A stretch of 64,000 nt of DNA from Paenibacillus daejeonensis DSM 15491 (GCF_000378385.1 NZ_KB899680.1:1-64000), one strand, 5' to 3'; counted from the first letter of the stretch, positions 1 through 7,759 are shown. Numbers and translations are program-made. The notes: generated by a model from the letters alone, not told the origin.

Positions 1-95
1 GAGGACAGCTTCGAAGGCTTCATGAACCGCCCAAGCAGCCTCAATGCGTATACGTATGTGGAGAATAACCCGCTGCGCTTTACGGATCCGATGGG
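1..95 (+). repeat. RHS core homology block, copy 1
   Basis: The sequence encoding EDSFEGFMNRPSSLNAYTYV and the following core motif recurs almost identically at 2514-2608. Such repeated core ends are the recombination sites by which RHS proteins swap C-terminal toxin tips. This copy is intact and in frame. Confidence 0.85.
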
Positions 96-627
96 GATGT
101 GTGTGCATCTGGATAACTTTACCGACTTTTGGGATTGCACATTAGACCTAGCCCCAGGAATCGGTAATGTTAAAGGCGGCGCACAAGCAATATTTGGTGA
201 GAACTTGGTTACAGGGGAAGAGTTAAGCACAAGTGAGCGTATTTGGGAAGGTGTAAGTGTCCTCCCTTTCGGGAGCTGGATTAAAAAAGGAAGGAATTTG
301 CTTGGGTTTGGGAATAAATCTAAGAGGACGGGAGATGCTTCAAAGGGGAATTATAATGATCATGATAAAGTTAAACAAGGTGATAATTCCACTTATAAAA
401 TATTATCCGAGGAAACTGATTGGATGAAAGACCAAGGGATGGCATCTAGAGGAACCATAAACGGGAGAAAAACATGGTATGATGGGGAAAATTATTATCA
501 GTGGGATAGCCAGCATGGCCGCCTTGAAAAATGGGATAAGAAACAGAAGAATCATTTGGGTGAGTTTGACCCTGTGACTGGAGAACAAACAGGCAATCCA
601 ATTAAGAAAAGAAGATGGGGGGGCTAA
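1..627 (+). CDS. RHS protein C-terminal end with colicin-E3-like RNase tip (5' truncated by window)
   Basis: The reading frame is open from base 1 and ends at TAA 625-627, so only the last 208 residues of a much larger RHS-repeat protein are visible. It begins with the end of the RHS core (N-AYTYVENNPLRFTDPMG), which is the usual junction where polymorphic toxin tips are exchanged. Next comes a pre-toxin segment (GIGNVKGGAQAIFGENLVTG) resembling PT-TG-type linkers. The last ~45 residues (YQWDSQHGRLEKW, then HLGEFDPVTGEQ and a basic tail) closely resemble the catalytic end of colicin E3, which cuts 16S rRNA in the ribosome A site. The Asp, His and Glu of WDSQHGRLE match the E3 catalytic residues. 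Inference: secreted or contact-delivered ribosome-inactivating RNase. The immunity gene follows after one base. Confidence 0.8.
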   Translation, partial: EDSFEGFMNRPSSLNAYTYVENNPLRFTDPMGMCVHLDNFTDFWDCTLDLAPGIGNVKGGAQAIFGENLVTGEELSTSERIWEGVSVLPFGSWIKKGRNLLGFGNKSKRTGDASKGNYNDHDKVKQGDNSTYKILSEETDWMKDQGMASRGTINGRKTWYDGENYYQWDSQHGRLEKWDKKQKNHLGEFDPVTGEQTGNPIKKRRWGG

Positions 628-628
628 C

Positions 629-1180
629 ATGCATGGTATTAGCTTTACTCAAGAATATCCTCAATTTAAAGAAGTTCTAGAAAAGTTATATTTAAAAAGG
701 GAACTGGACCAATGGTATATTGAGGAAAGTCGAAAACCTATAAAACTGCCGAATGATATCGATAGTATAAAACAAGTATCTAATATTATTGTACAGGATA
801 ATTTTTCTCCTTCAGCTCAAGTTTACATTAAATTGAAGGATCATTATGGTGATGGAGAATTCATGCTTTCACAAGAAGTCCAGATAAGGATATCGAAAAT
901 CTTACCAGTATATGACTACCTGCTTTTTCATAAAGTAAGGCATAAATCGCTAGTAGGCGATCTAGGATTAGTGGGTCCGGCCAATACATTCGAGTTACTC
1001 GAAACTGAGGCAGAATTAAATAAGATATTTGAGAGGAATGGTTACATTAGGTTAAGTCATGAATACGATGTATACGACACAGTTTATGATTGGCACTATT
1101 TGAATGAAATTGACCCAGTCAATCGAAGATTGACACTAAAAGATGCTGTCTTTGTTGATGTTCTGGATTTATGTGATTAG
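629..1180 (+). CDS. Probable immunity protein for the E3-like RHS tip
   Basis: A 183-residue acidic soluble protein starting one base after the toxin stop codon (TAA-c-ATG), which implies translational coupling. There is no signal peptide or membrane segment. Immediate downstream position of an RHS/CDI toxin tip is the standard place for its cognate immunity gene. It is about twice the length of the classic colicin E3 immunity protein (around 85 residues) and I do not recognise the family, so the immunity role is inferred from position alone. It is followed by a good intrinsic terminator, which closes the toxin-immunity unit. Confidence 0.6.
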   Translation: MHGISFTQEYPQFKEVLEKLYLKRELDQWYIEESRKPIKLPNDIDSIKQVSNIIVQDNFSPSAQVYIKLKDHYGDGEFMLSQEVQIRISKILPVYDYLLFHKVRHKSLVGDLGLVGPANTFELLETEAELNKIFERNGYIRLSHEYDVYDTVYDWHYLNEIDPVNRRLTLKDAVFVDVLDLCD

Positions 1181-1189
1181 AAGTTATGA

Positions 1190-1220
1190 CCTTGAGGTTT
1201 ATTTCCTCAAGGTTTTCTTT
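1190..1220 (+). terminator. Intrinsic terminator after the RHS/immunity unit
   Basis: Perfect 8-bp stem CCTTGAGG / CCTCAAGG with a 7-base loop, followed by TTTTCTTT. It lies ten bases after the stop codon of the immunity gene. Confidence 0.85.
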
Positions 1221-1409
1221 CTTATTCTATGAGCCAGACAGCAGAGCTACCGTTTAAATAAATAACACATATAACCCATACATGTGAGCAGAATGAATGA
1301 TTCCAAGATCCGATTAGGCTAAATAGACTGTTCTCCATTTGATTTTAAAATATATTGAGGAAAGTTTTATTGTTTAAAGATTCATTGAAAAAACTATTCA
1401 AGCTGTAAG

Positions 1410-1440
1410 ATACTGCTCTCAAAATGGGAGCAGTATTTTT
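1410..1440 (+). terminator. Second intrinsic terminator in the RHS island
   Basis: Stem ATACTGCTC / GAGCAGTAT with a 9-base loop and a T run. The 189 bases between the two terminators contain no convincing gene. This terminator probably belonged to an immunity gene that has been lost, or it insulates the displaced tip that follows. Confidence 0.75.
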
Positions 1441-1595
1441 ATGCACTGACATATGCCGGGACTATACAACCTTTGTACGCAGTGTAAACAGATGTAGGAA
1501 TGAGTTAGGAATTTTCTCAGTCGCATTACGAGTTGTTGGAGTTAGAGATATGATGTACGAAGATGTGTTAGAGGCGTGGGACGCAGGGTTAAACT

Positions 1596-2041
1596 TTGGA
1601 GAAGCAATTGATTAGCAATGGACGTTCCTTATGGGTATCGGCAAAGGACTCTGTTAAATCCACGATAGATCGAGTTAAAAGGTTGTTTGGTGGTGGAACA
1701 AGTAAAATTCAAAAAATGCCTCTTATTGTTCAGTCTAGAATTAATATTAGTAACGAGGGCTTTACCCACGTTGTAAAGGAACATTTCTCAAAAAAGAATG
1801 AGTCACAATTCACTATTTCTCAAAACACACTCCGTAATATACTTAGAGATAAAGATGTAGTAAATACCCCTGTGACCAGAACACAAGATAGCAAAGATGG
1901 GATTCGTTATGTCAGAGATGTGACTATGGATAGACCAATTGGGACTGACAAATTAATAAATTTATGCCTACTTCTAGAATGACTATATTAACTGTTAAGC
2001 ACGGAAATTTAGTTGAGGTTTCTCCAGGAGTTATAAAATAA
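1596..2041 (+). pseudogene. Displaced RHS toxin tip, frameshifted
   Basis: The frame from TTG 1596 reads a typical linker (SAKDSVKSTIDRVKRLFGGG) and then a toxin-like domain with FTHVVKEHFS, SQFTISQNTL, VVNTPVTRTQ and RPIGTDK, ending prematurely at TGA 1980-1982. The continuation is in another frame from about 1964 to TAA 2039-2041: MPTSRMTILTVKHGNLVEV, ending SPGVIK. That is the kind of C-terminal strand pair (xMTxLTDKxGNLVxxxPG) expected for this domain. One indel near 1955-1964 therefore breaks the gene. It has no RHS core or start of its own, so it is an orphan tip kept as a recombination reserve or simply decaying. I suspect a small RNase fold but cannot name the family. Confidence 0.6.
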
Positions 2042-2060
2042 GTTTTGGGAGGTGTGAAAA

Positions 2061-2411
2061 CTGAAACTTATTGGAAGTAAAACAGAACAAGAAATAAGAA
2101 ATCAATTGATAATTTCAAGGAAATCATTGTTTGAAGAAGATGGTAATATCAGGCTGGTAGATGCTCTTAAAAAGGAATTTCCTGAATTAAAATCGGCGTA
2201 TATTCTTCATTGGATACCTGAACAGGGAGAGGATTTCTATAGAGTATTAATTAACGAATCTTTGGTGATAAATATTGAGTTAAGTAGAGACCAAGACTCA
2301 GTTTCTACTATAAAGACCATACCGATAACAGAGTATAAAAAAGGTATAAGCAAAATTAATCAAATTAAATTACAAGTAGCACTTGATTTAGTTCAAAAGG
2401 ACTTGAATTAA
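2061..2411 (+). CDS. Probable immunity protein of the displaced tip, non-standard start
   Basis: The first ordinary start codon in frame is TTG 2106, but it has no ribosome binding site. A strong one (GGGAGG 2047-2052) sits 8 bases before CTG 2061, in frame, giving a natural N-terminus KLIGSKTEQEIRNQL. I therefore place the start at 2061, read either as a rare CTG start or as a mutated ATG. The product would be 116 residues, soluble and without signal peptide; I do not recognise the family. It follows the broken toxin tip by 20 bases, the normal immunity position. If CTG initiates poorly, expression is weak; this would be tolerated because the toxin is broken. Confidence 0.5.
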   Translation: MKLIGSKTEQEIRNQLIISRKSLFEEDGNIRLVDALKKEFPELKSAYILHWIPEQGEDFYRVLINESLVINIELSRDQDSVSTIKTIPITEYKKGISKINQIKLQVALDLVQKDLN

Positions 2412-2426
2412 TTTCGTAATAAAATA

Positions 2427-3210
2427 TACTCTGGCGAGTATAGGGACGCGACCACCGAACTGCAATACCTGCGTACCCGCTGGTACGATTCCGGCCTAGG
2501 CCGCTTCATCCAGGAGGACAGCTTCGAAGGCTTCATGAACCGCCCAAGCAGTCTAAATGCGTACAAGTAGGTGGAGAATAATCCGATGCGCTTTACGGAC
2601 CCGATGGGACGGTGCATCAATCTATTCGGCGGCGATCACTTTTGTGATCGAGTGTGGAATGAACTCAAAGACTACGTTGCAGCAGAGCTACAAGCCGTTG
2701 GAGACCAACACACATCTATTGAATTAGCTATTAATTATTGGTCGGGTGGAGATGTTACAGAACTGAAAGAATACATTCGCGTAAGCGAAGAAAAACCTTG
2801 GTCTGTAGAGCAATTTGCTAGAGCGGCTTTGTTATTTATTTCTTTTAATCCGATGGGAAGGCCTACTAAGGGTGCGGGAAATTTTAATAATAGAATAATA
2901 CAGAGTGCCGATGATGTGGTGTTCAATCAAAGCTCGATAGATAAAGCTTTTGGAAAGCACAGAACAGACTTTGGTAACTATCCTGATGGTAAAAGTGCAA
3001 GTGTTAATTTATTCAAGAATGATGTAAAGAACTTAATTGAAACTGGCACAGGAAAAAAGCGGCACTTATTACGGGAATCAAGGTACTCATATTTACAATC
3101 CATCAACTCAACAATGGGCTTTTGTCAATGCGGATGGTACGTTTAATACTGCGTTCAAATTGAGTAATGACCAATACAAATATTTAATTGAGACAGGGGT
3201 GGTTAGATAA
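2427..3210 (+). pseudogene. Displaced RHS tip, colicin-D-like tRNase, stop codon and frameshift
   Basis: RHS core (YSGEYRDATTELQYLRTRWY and on) runs into an in-frame TAG at 2568-2570, where the intact copy at the window start has TAT. After the junction comes a helical linker, then a domain with FGKHRTDFGNYPDG that continues, after a frameshift in an A run near 3055, as GTYYGNQGTHIYNPSTQQW, FVNADGTF, FKLSN and YLIETGVVR. This order resembles the catalytic domain of colicin D, an anticodon-loop nuclease for tRNA(Arg). The repaired frame ends at TAA 3208-3210, exactly adjacent to the next ATG. Both lesions mean it cannot be made as one protein from here. It has no start of its own, as expected for an orphan tip. 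Confidence 0.65.
2514..2608 (+). repeat. RHS core homology block, copy 2
   Basis: Near-identical to bases 1-95 over the conserved core end. It includes the TAT-to-TAG change that stops this displaced copy. Confidence 0.85.
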
Positions 3211-3651
3211 ATGAGACTAGTAACAACAATGATGACGGTAGAAGAATTGTCAGATAGCGATATTTCAAAAGCTACTGGTATTCTACTAAATCAATTTGAA
3301 AAGAAGTATGAAATTAATAAATATTATTATGATGACAGCAAATATCATGAAGTTGATATTGATTTGTTTGACGTGGTTTTTTCGAAGGAACGGTTATACG
3401 ATGATATTGACAAATTGATTTCTGCCTATGAAGATATTATAGAAACAGTATCATATCAAATCGATTTTATTGCAGGTAATGATGACACTCATTCGGCAGT
3501 GTTAAAATACGAGCAAAATAACGAGGATATAAAAGATTTTGGGTTGTTTGTTACTAGGCGAACCATACCAAATCTTCAACCGTATTATTCCTCTCAAATT
3601 TGTAATGCTTATGTTAATCTAACGCACGTAAGTTTTGGAGTATATTATTGA
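3211..3651 (+). CDS. Probable immunity protein of the colicin-D-like tip
   Basis: A 146-residue acidic soluble protein whose ATG directly abuts the stop of the repaired toxin frame (TAAATG). No signal or membrane segment is visible. It does not look like the short immunity protein of colicin D. Its role is inferred from position only. Retaining an intact immunity gene beside a dead toxin is common in RHS islands, where it can still protect against kin that carry the live toxin. An intrinsic terminator follows. Confidence 0.55.
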   Translation: MRLVTTMMTVEELSDSDISKATGILLNQFEKKYEINKYYYDDSKYHEVDIDLFDVVFSKERLYDDIDKLISAYEDIIETVSYQIDFIAGNDDTHSAVLKYEQNNEDIKDFGLFVTRRTIPNLQPYYSSQICNAYVNLTHVSFGVYY

Positions 3652-3680
3652 TGAGCAACTAAGAAGAATCTTATTTCACC

Positions 3681-3717
3681 AACCTTGATTGGCTTGTTGC
3701 CTTTCAAGGTTTTTTTT
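3681..3717 (+). terminator. Intrinsic terminator
   Basis: Stem AACCTTGA / TCAAGGTT with a 15-base loop and a run of eight T. It closes the 3211-3651 gene. Confidence 0.8.
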
Positions 3718-3782
3718 GCGAGGGGAAAAGTGAGCCTAAAATTCGGGTCTAACATATTGAAAATGAATGCAAGGTCACCTGA

Positions 3783-3878
3783 GACATTCCTGGAAATGGT
3801 ACAATGAATATCTATACTTTAAAAGAAGATAAGACTTCAGGAGCACTATCATTTATTAAGCCAGGGCAGGGTGATTAG
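3783..3878 (+). pseudogene. Possible remnant of a third toxin tip
   Basis: A short open frame (DIPGNGTMNIYTLKEDKTSG, then ALSFIKPGQGD) with no start of its own ends at TAG 3876-3878, directly against the ATG of the next small gene. The arrangement copies the toxin-immunity junctions upstream, so I read it as the last ~31 codons of a lost toxin tip. Evidence is positional only. Confidence 0.3.
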
Positions 3879-4250
3879 ATGAGAATAGAGGATATTAAAA
3901 CGATATTCAGTAGTCGGTACCCTTATTGGAATGTTTACTATGAAGAATCCGGTAAAGCTATATGGATCAGTATGAATGATGGAGGTATTCATTTTTTTGA
4001 AATTCAAGTGACCCCTGATGAAGGCGTAGGGCTATCTGTTAGACCAAACAGGGATGAAATTCATTTTGCAGGACACGATTGTGACGGTCTGATGATTGTG
4101 CGCACAGAGACAGTAGACGGGGTTGCCACCGCGCCTGGTTATTATTATGATGGAAGGAATGAACAGTATCGTTCGAAGGTGAACGTTGGCATCGTCACTT
4201 TTAAGACCAACTCTGCCCGTGGTAGAGCAATTGCTCTACCACGAAAATAA
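3879..4250 (+). CDS. Small immunity-type protein
   Basis: A 123-residue protein beginning MRIEDIKTIFSSRYPYW, with alternating beta strands and many aromatic residues and no signal peptide. Its ATG abuts a stop codon, as for the other immunity genes here. The family is not recognised, and the end (ALPRK) may be a truncated C-terminus. The role in immunity is inferred from its place in the RHS island. Confidence 0.45.
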   Translation: MRIEDIKTIFSSRYPYWNVYYEESGKAIWISMNDGGIHFFEIQVTPDEGVGLSVRPNRDEIHFAGHDCDGLMIVRTETVDGVATAPGYYYDGRNEQYRSKVNVGIVTFKTNSARGRAIALPRK

Positions 4251-4396
4251 AACGGAGGAAAAGCCTACCTGCCGCTTATGGCACCCAACTGAAGAAAGGC
4301 ACAACTTGCTGGAAGAATAGCTTATTTATGAGTAATACTATTTATGGCCGATTTATCGATTATCTTTTATAACTATTATTTTTTGAGGTGAGAGGC

Positions 4397-4720
4397 TTGA
4401 AATATTTTTTTGGGTTGCTATCAATTTTAGGAATAATCCTTCCTTACATGGCGTTTATTCCTTGGATTGGTGAGAATGGATTTAACCTGACGATGTTATT
4501 TAATGAAGCAACACAGAATCGAATTAGTGCATTTGCTTGGTTGGATGTAATCATTTCAGTAGTTGTTTTGATTGGATTTATTTTATATGAAGGAAAGCGA
4601 ATTGGCGTAAAGTATAAGTGGATACCGATCATTGGAACATTAACAGTTGGTGTTTCATTCGGATTGCCATTATTTTTATTATTGCGTGAAATTCAAATGG
4701 AGAAAATGAAAGATAAATAA
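4397..4720 (+). CDS. DUF2834-type small membrane protein
   Basis: About 107 residues with three hydrophobic helices (roughly residues 1-20, 45-65 and 75-95) and the pattern ILPYMAFIPWI, ISAFAWLD, FGLPLFLLLRE that I associate with DUF2834 membrane proteins. A GTG at 4388 would add three residues but has no binding site, whereas TTG 4397 is preceded by GAGGTGAGAGG, so I choose TTG. It is followed by a terminator at 4883. Function unknown; a membrane immunity protein is possible in this setting but not shown. Confidence 0.6.
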   Translation: MKYFFGLLSILGIILPYMAFIPWIGENGFNLTMLFNEATQNRISAFAWLDVIISVVVLIGFILYEGKRIGVKYKWIPIIGTLTVGVSFGLPLFLLLREIQMEKMKDK

Positions 4721-4882
4721 TCTAAACATAGATTTTAGGTAATGAATTCTGCAGCGAGGATGTTAGGTGCAATTATTCTAATTAATACCTCTTACATTCC
4801 TAATCAAGAGTATATGACATTGAAAAAATTAGCTGGAAAGAAGAAACGTTATTTCGGCTTGTCTTTTAACCTAATATTTAAT

Positions 4883-4918
4883 GACCTTTTGAAGAATCTT
4901 CATAAGGTCTTTTTTTTT
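4883..4918 (+). terminator. Intrinsic terminator
   Basis: Long stem GACCTT-T-TGAAGA / TCTTCA-T-AAGGTC with a single-base loop as drawn, then nine T. It lies between the DUF2834-type gene and the next small gene. Confidence 0.85.
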
Positions 4919-4948
4919 GCAGTATTATATTGAAAAGGAGAGATAACT

Positions 4949-5377
4949 ATGGAGAATGTGTCGCCCAAGTACGTAACTAAGCATGCGATCGAAGGTCTAG
5001 TTGAAAAAATTAACTTACCGGCTCCAGATGAATATTCGCAAGACTGGGAATATGAAGTGTCGGACTCTTCAAGACTATCTGAATTGTTGAGCGCTTATGA
5101 AAACATAGACTTAAGTACAGAAGAGAAATTTGCATTAATGATTGTTATTATTTCCTCATTTAATGATGCGATTATAGAAAATCTGACTGACGATAGGTCG
5201 GCCAGTCTGATCAAAAGTCTTCTTCTTCAAGACATTAGTATCCATAGGCATACGATTAGGTATTGGGCAATGATGGAGGAGAATGATCTGGAAAATTGCC
5301 ATGCTGTAACACCCTTCATAAGAGAGATTGCATATATCTCCAATTTAGATAGCACAACTGAAAAGGAGGAGAGCTAA
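4949..5377 (+). CDS. Hypothetical acidic helical protein
   Basis: 142 residues, largely helical and acidic, no signal peptide. ATG 4949 follows AAAGGAGAG at a good distance. It ends in TAA 5375-5377. The next gene's binding site (AAAAGGAGGA) lies inside its last codons, so the two genes are probably co-translated. The composition matches other immunity-type proteins of RHS islands, but I do not recognise the family. Confidence 0.5.
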   Translation: MENVSPKYVTKHAIEGLVEKINLPAPDEYSQDWEYEVSDSSRLSELLSAYENIDLSTEEKFALMIVIISSFNDAIIENLTDDRSASLIKSLLLQDISIHRHTIRYWAMMEENDLENCHAVTPFIREIAYISNLDSTTEKEES

Positions 5378-5817
5378 TTAGAAAATCTCGTAAAGTTATG
5401 TATGTCATACTCGTATTGGCCGTAGTGCTAGTCGTCAGATATTTGGTACTAAACAAATCTCAGACCTATAATGAATGGTTGGATGAGAGGGCGTACGCTC
5501 AACTAACCGATCAACTTGCCCATACTCCTATTGAAAGATTTCTAGTTTCCATACAGCAGCGGGTCGTGCAAAGATATGACGTAGAACATTTTGATGTTAT
5601 AACCTACCACGGTTCACTGTGGAATCAAGAAGATACGTTAAAGGTTGGAATCACGATTATAGCTGTTGATTTTGATCAAGCTGAGGATATCTTTTTCTAC
5701 GATAGTAACGATCCTAACTCAAATGTGTTCCATTTATGGTATAAAGGAAGAACCTTTGCTGTGGAAATACCAAGTTTGAAAAGACTCGCGAATGAAGTAA
5801 GGCCTTTGTTGGAGTAG
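5377..5817 (+). CDS. Membrane-anchored hypothetical protein, probable ATT start
   Basis: The first ATG (5398) has no ribosome binding site. A strong one (GGAGG 5365-5369) sits 7 bases before ATT 5377, in frame, overlapping the upstream stop by one base. Reading from there gives a classic N-terminus: RKSRKV followed by the hydrophobic helix MYVILVLAVVLVVRYLVL. The remaining ~115 residues would face outside. ATT is a rare initiation codon, so this is either an unusual start or a mutated one. About 146 residues; family not recognised; likely forms a pair with 4949-5377. Confidence 0.5.
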   Translation: MRKSRKVMYVILVLAVVLVVRYLVLNKSQTYNEWLDERAYAQLTDQLAHTPIERFLVSIQQRVVQRYDVEHFDVITYHGSLWNQEDTLKVGITIIAVDFDQAEDIFFYDSNDPNSNVFHLWYKGRTFAVEIPSLKRLANEVRPLLE

Positions 5818-5971
5818 GATTAGCTAAACAATTACTTACGTTGACCTAGGCTGTAGTCACGTTGATTTTCAACTTCGGAAGTGCTAAGATCGTAGGTACA
5901 TTAGTAGGTAACAATTCCAAACCTTGATTCACATGTTCTGAAACGTATGTCGTTGATAATCGACGTATTTA

Positions 5972-6012
5972 CTAAGAAAAGAGCCCCTGCCGCGTCGACG
6001 GCAAAGACTCTT
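5972..6012 (-). terminator. Minus-strand hairpin with T tail
   Basis: On the minus strand AAGAG...TGCCG-TCGACG-CGGCA...CTCTTTT forms a two-part stem followed by TCTT. It lies downstream of the small minus-strand reading frame at 6095-6253 and may be its outer terminator. Confidence 0.5.
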
Positions 6013-6062
6013 CAGGACACGAAAGGCTGTGGATTCACCACGGCGTGCATTAGAATTAACTT

Positions 6063-6118
6063 CGCAAGCAAAAACCCACCGTCAGGCGCCAACCTTATGC
6101 GGTGGGTTTTTGCTTGCG
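6063..6118. terminator. Very strong bidirectional terminator
   Basis: A 19-bp perfect inverted repeat, 6063-6081 against 6100-6118 (core GCAAGCAAAAACCCACCG), with an 18-base loop and T or A runs on each side. It works as an intrinsic terminator in both directions. It overlaps the last codons and stop of the small minus-strand frame. Confidence 0.85.
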
Positions 6119-6253
6119 TTTTTTACGAAACTTACGTCTTAACCAACGGTACAGCTTACGCACACCAAACACGAGGCTTAGTGTGGCAGCAACCCATCGG
6201 AGAACGTCCAGCCACGCCACAAGTACGGCCATCGTTTCCTTGCGGGGCGCCAT
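6095..6253 (-). CDS. Candidate small cationic membrane peptide (type I toxin-like)
   Basis: Minus-strand frame from ATG 6251-6253 to TAA 6095-6097, 52 codons; a second ATG seven codons in, behind AAGGAAACG, is the likelier start (45 residues). The peptide has one hydrophobic helix (VLVAWLDVLRWVAATLSLVF) and a strongly basic tail (KLYRWLRRKFRKKRKQK). Its end runs into the bidirectional terminator. Small membrane peptides whose 3' ends overlap such a hairpin are typical of Gram-positive type I toxin-antitoxin loci, where a convergent antisense RNA stops at the same hairpin. I see no clear promoter for either RNA, so this is a candidate only. Confidence 0.4.
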   Translation of the reverse strand: MAPRKETMAVLVAWLDVLRWVAATLSLVFGVRKLYRWLRRKFRKKRKQKPTA

Positions 6254-6287
6254 AAAGAGAAACATTGACGTCTCACGTTAACTCAAA

Positions 6288-7289
6288 TTATGCAAGAATA
6301 GCAGCCTTCTTCTCGTCAATCTCCCACTTGAGCGGTTCGTTCGCCAAATACCGACCCAGCTCCTCCGCCATATACATACCCATTCGTGCCACCTCGTTGC
6401 CCATACTGCCCGCGATATGAGGAGTTAGCACAACGTTCGGCATCGTATACAAGGGGGAGTCGTTGACTGGAGGTTCGGGGTAGGTCACGTCCAGAATCGC
6501 AAACAAGTCCGGGCGGCTCTGCAGCGCCTCGATCATTTCTTGTTCACGAACAATTGCACCGCGAGCCGTATTCAGGAACGTGGCCCCATGCTTCATGTGG
6601 CGAAAATGCTTCCCGGTAATCATACCCACCGTTGCTTCCAACCATGGTGCATGGAGGGAAACGACGTCAGACCTTTCAAACAACTCATCTAGCGAACACA
6701 ACTGCACGCCCAACGCCTCGGCTTGTTCAGGAGTAGCGAATGGATCGTATGCAATCACGTTCATATCGTAAGCTCTGAGTCGCTCACACACTTGTCGTGC
6801 AATCATGCCGAGAGAGATCAGACCGACTGTGCTGCCAAAAGTACCGACGACAGGTACATTGTGCGGAGAAAGGTTTTTCGATTGGGGATTATGGAAGGAC
6901 CGGGACAATCGCCAGCCGTTCTTCAGCGCAAAGACAATTTGCGAAACTGTGTATTCTGCCACGGGAATCGCGTTGGCCGCATAAGCGCTGGTCAATCGGA
7001 TGTCGCGTCTCCAAAATGCTTCGGTCACCATGCCTTTGACCGATCCCGCCCCGTAAAACACCATTTTTAATCGTGGAGCCGCTTTCAAAAAAGCTTCATC
7101 CAGCTTGGGCGCACCCCAGCCCGAAAACAATAATTCCACGTCTTGCAGCACATGGGGCGATTCCGCAATCATTTCAGGCGTATACGCTGTGGGAACCATC
7201 TGCACTTGATTTTCTATCTTTTCGCGAATGCGCTCAGGGTAGATCTCGGTATAGGGTCTTTCGCCCAAAATGTAGATCCCTTTTAACAC
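6288..7289 (-). CDS. D-isomer-specific 2-hydroxyacid dehydrogenase family protein
   Basis: 333 residues, GTG start with GGGAGG seven bases upstream. The NAD-binding domain shows the Rossmann signature VGLISLGMIARQVCERL near residues 150-165 and the acidic residue after the next strand (AYDPF). Family catalytic residues are present: Arg in NTARGAIV, Glu in DVTYPEPP and His in TPHIAGS. Such enzymes oxidise or reduce 2-hydroxy acids with NAD(P)(H) in the cytoplasm. The substrate cannot be told from sequence; there is no ACT domain as in many SerA proteins. It stands alone, with its own promoter at 7332-7360. Confidence 0.85.
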   Translation of the reverse strand: MLKGIYILGERPYTEIYPERIREKIENQVQMVPTAYTPEMIAESPHVLQDVELLFSGWGAPKLDEAFLKAAPRLKMVFYGAGSVKGMVTEAFWRRDIRLTSAYAANAIPVAEYTVSQIVFALKNGWRLSRSFHNPQSKNLSPHNVPVVGTFGSTVGLISLGMIARQVCERLRAYDMNVIAYDPFATPEQAEALGVQLCSLDELFERSDVVSLHAPWLEATVGMITGKHFRHMKHGATFLNTARGAIVREQEMIEALQSRPDLFAILDVTYPEPPVNDSPLYTMPNVVLTPHIAGSMGNEVARMGMYMAEELGRYLANEPLKWEIDEKKAAILA

Positions 7290-7331
7290 AATGAGTCCTC
7301 CCGGTTCTATAAAGTCATGATCATCTTACTC

Positions 7332-7360
7332 ATTATATAGGATTCGTAATTTGAGTTAAA
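7332..7360 (-). promoter_or_regulatory. Sigma-A-like promoter of the dehydrogenase
   Basis: On the minus strand TATAAT (7332-7337) lies 17 bases downstream of a weak -35 TTTAAC (7355-7360), about 40 bases before the start codon. Confidence 0.55.
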
Positions 7361-7574
7361 GCTTAAACCGTTCCAATCTGTCGCTCTTTTGTCGCTTGGA
7401 GTATCAACTTGGTTCCAGCATTGTGCTCGTCTCGAAGTAAAACAAGAACACTTCATAAAGAGTCTCGTCGTACAGTTAACTTATACTGACTTCACAAGAT
7501 TCCTAGAGTAACAACGCTTGAAGAGTTGTATCCAGCCTATAGCTGAGTGAGAGCTGGAGCCCTGTTGTACAGTT

Positions 7575-7759
7575 CTAACGGCCACCACGACCGCTATTTT
7601 GCCTCAAATCGATAGTTTGGAAATGTAACGGCCATATAAGCAGCTATTCGCCCCGTCCGAGCCTGTTTTAGCATGATTTCATGGAAATAAGCGCACGGGT
7701 GTCCGTTAGGATGGCGAGCAGGACGAAATGGTTGAAATAAGTGTGCTGGTGGCCGTTAG
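7575..7759 (+). repeat. 185-bp palindromic interspersed repeat, copy 1
   Basis: Begins CTAACGGCCACCA and ends TGGTGGCCGTTAG, terminal inverted repeats of about 13 bp. Inside there are two forward and two reverse copies of a half-site of the form ACGGCCA...GCTATTT. Same length and layout as copies at 7816-8000 and 23571-23755. No coding capacity. It could fold into long hairpins in RNA or cruciform DNA and resembles MITE- or REP-type elements. Confidence 0.85.

Noticed and set aside
1424-1615. Plus-strand reading frame of 63 codons
   Set aside because: Its beginning lies in the loop and 3' arm of an intrinsic terminator, it has no ribosome binding site and the product looks random.
4742-4933. 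Plus-strand reading frame of 63 codons
   Set aside because: It runs through the terminator at 4883-4918 and encodes its T run as Phe residues; no binding site.
5947-6255. Plus-strand reading frame of 102 codons
   Set aside because: It crosses the 19-bp inverted repeat terminator, lacks a binding site, and the minus strand holds the more plausible peptide.
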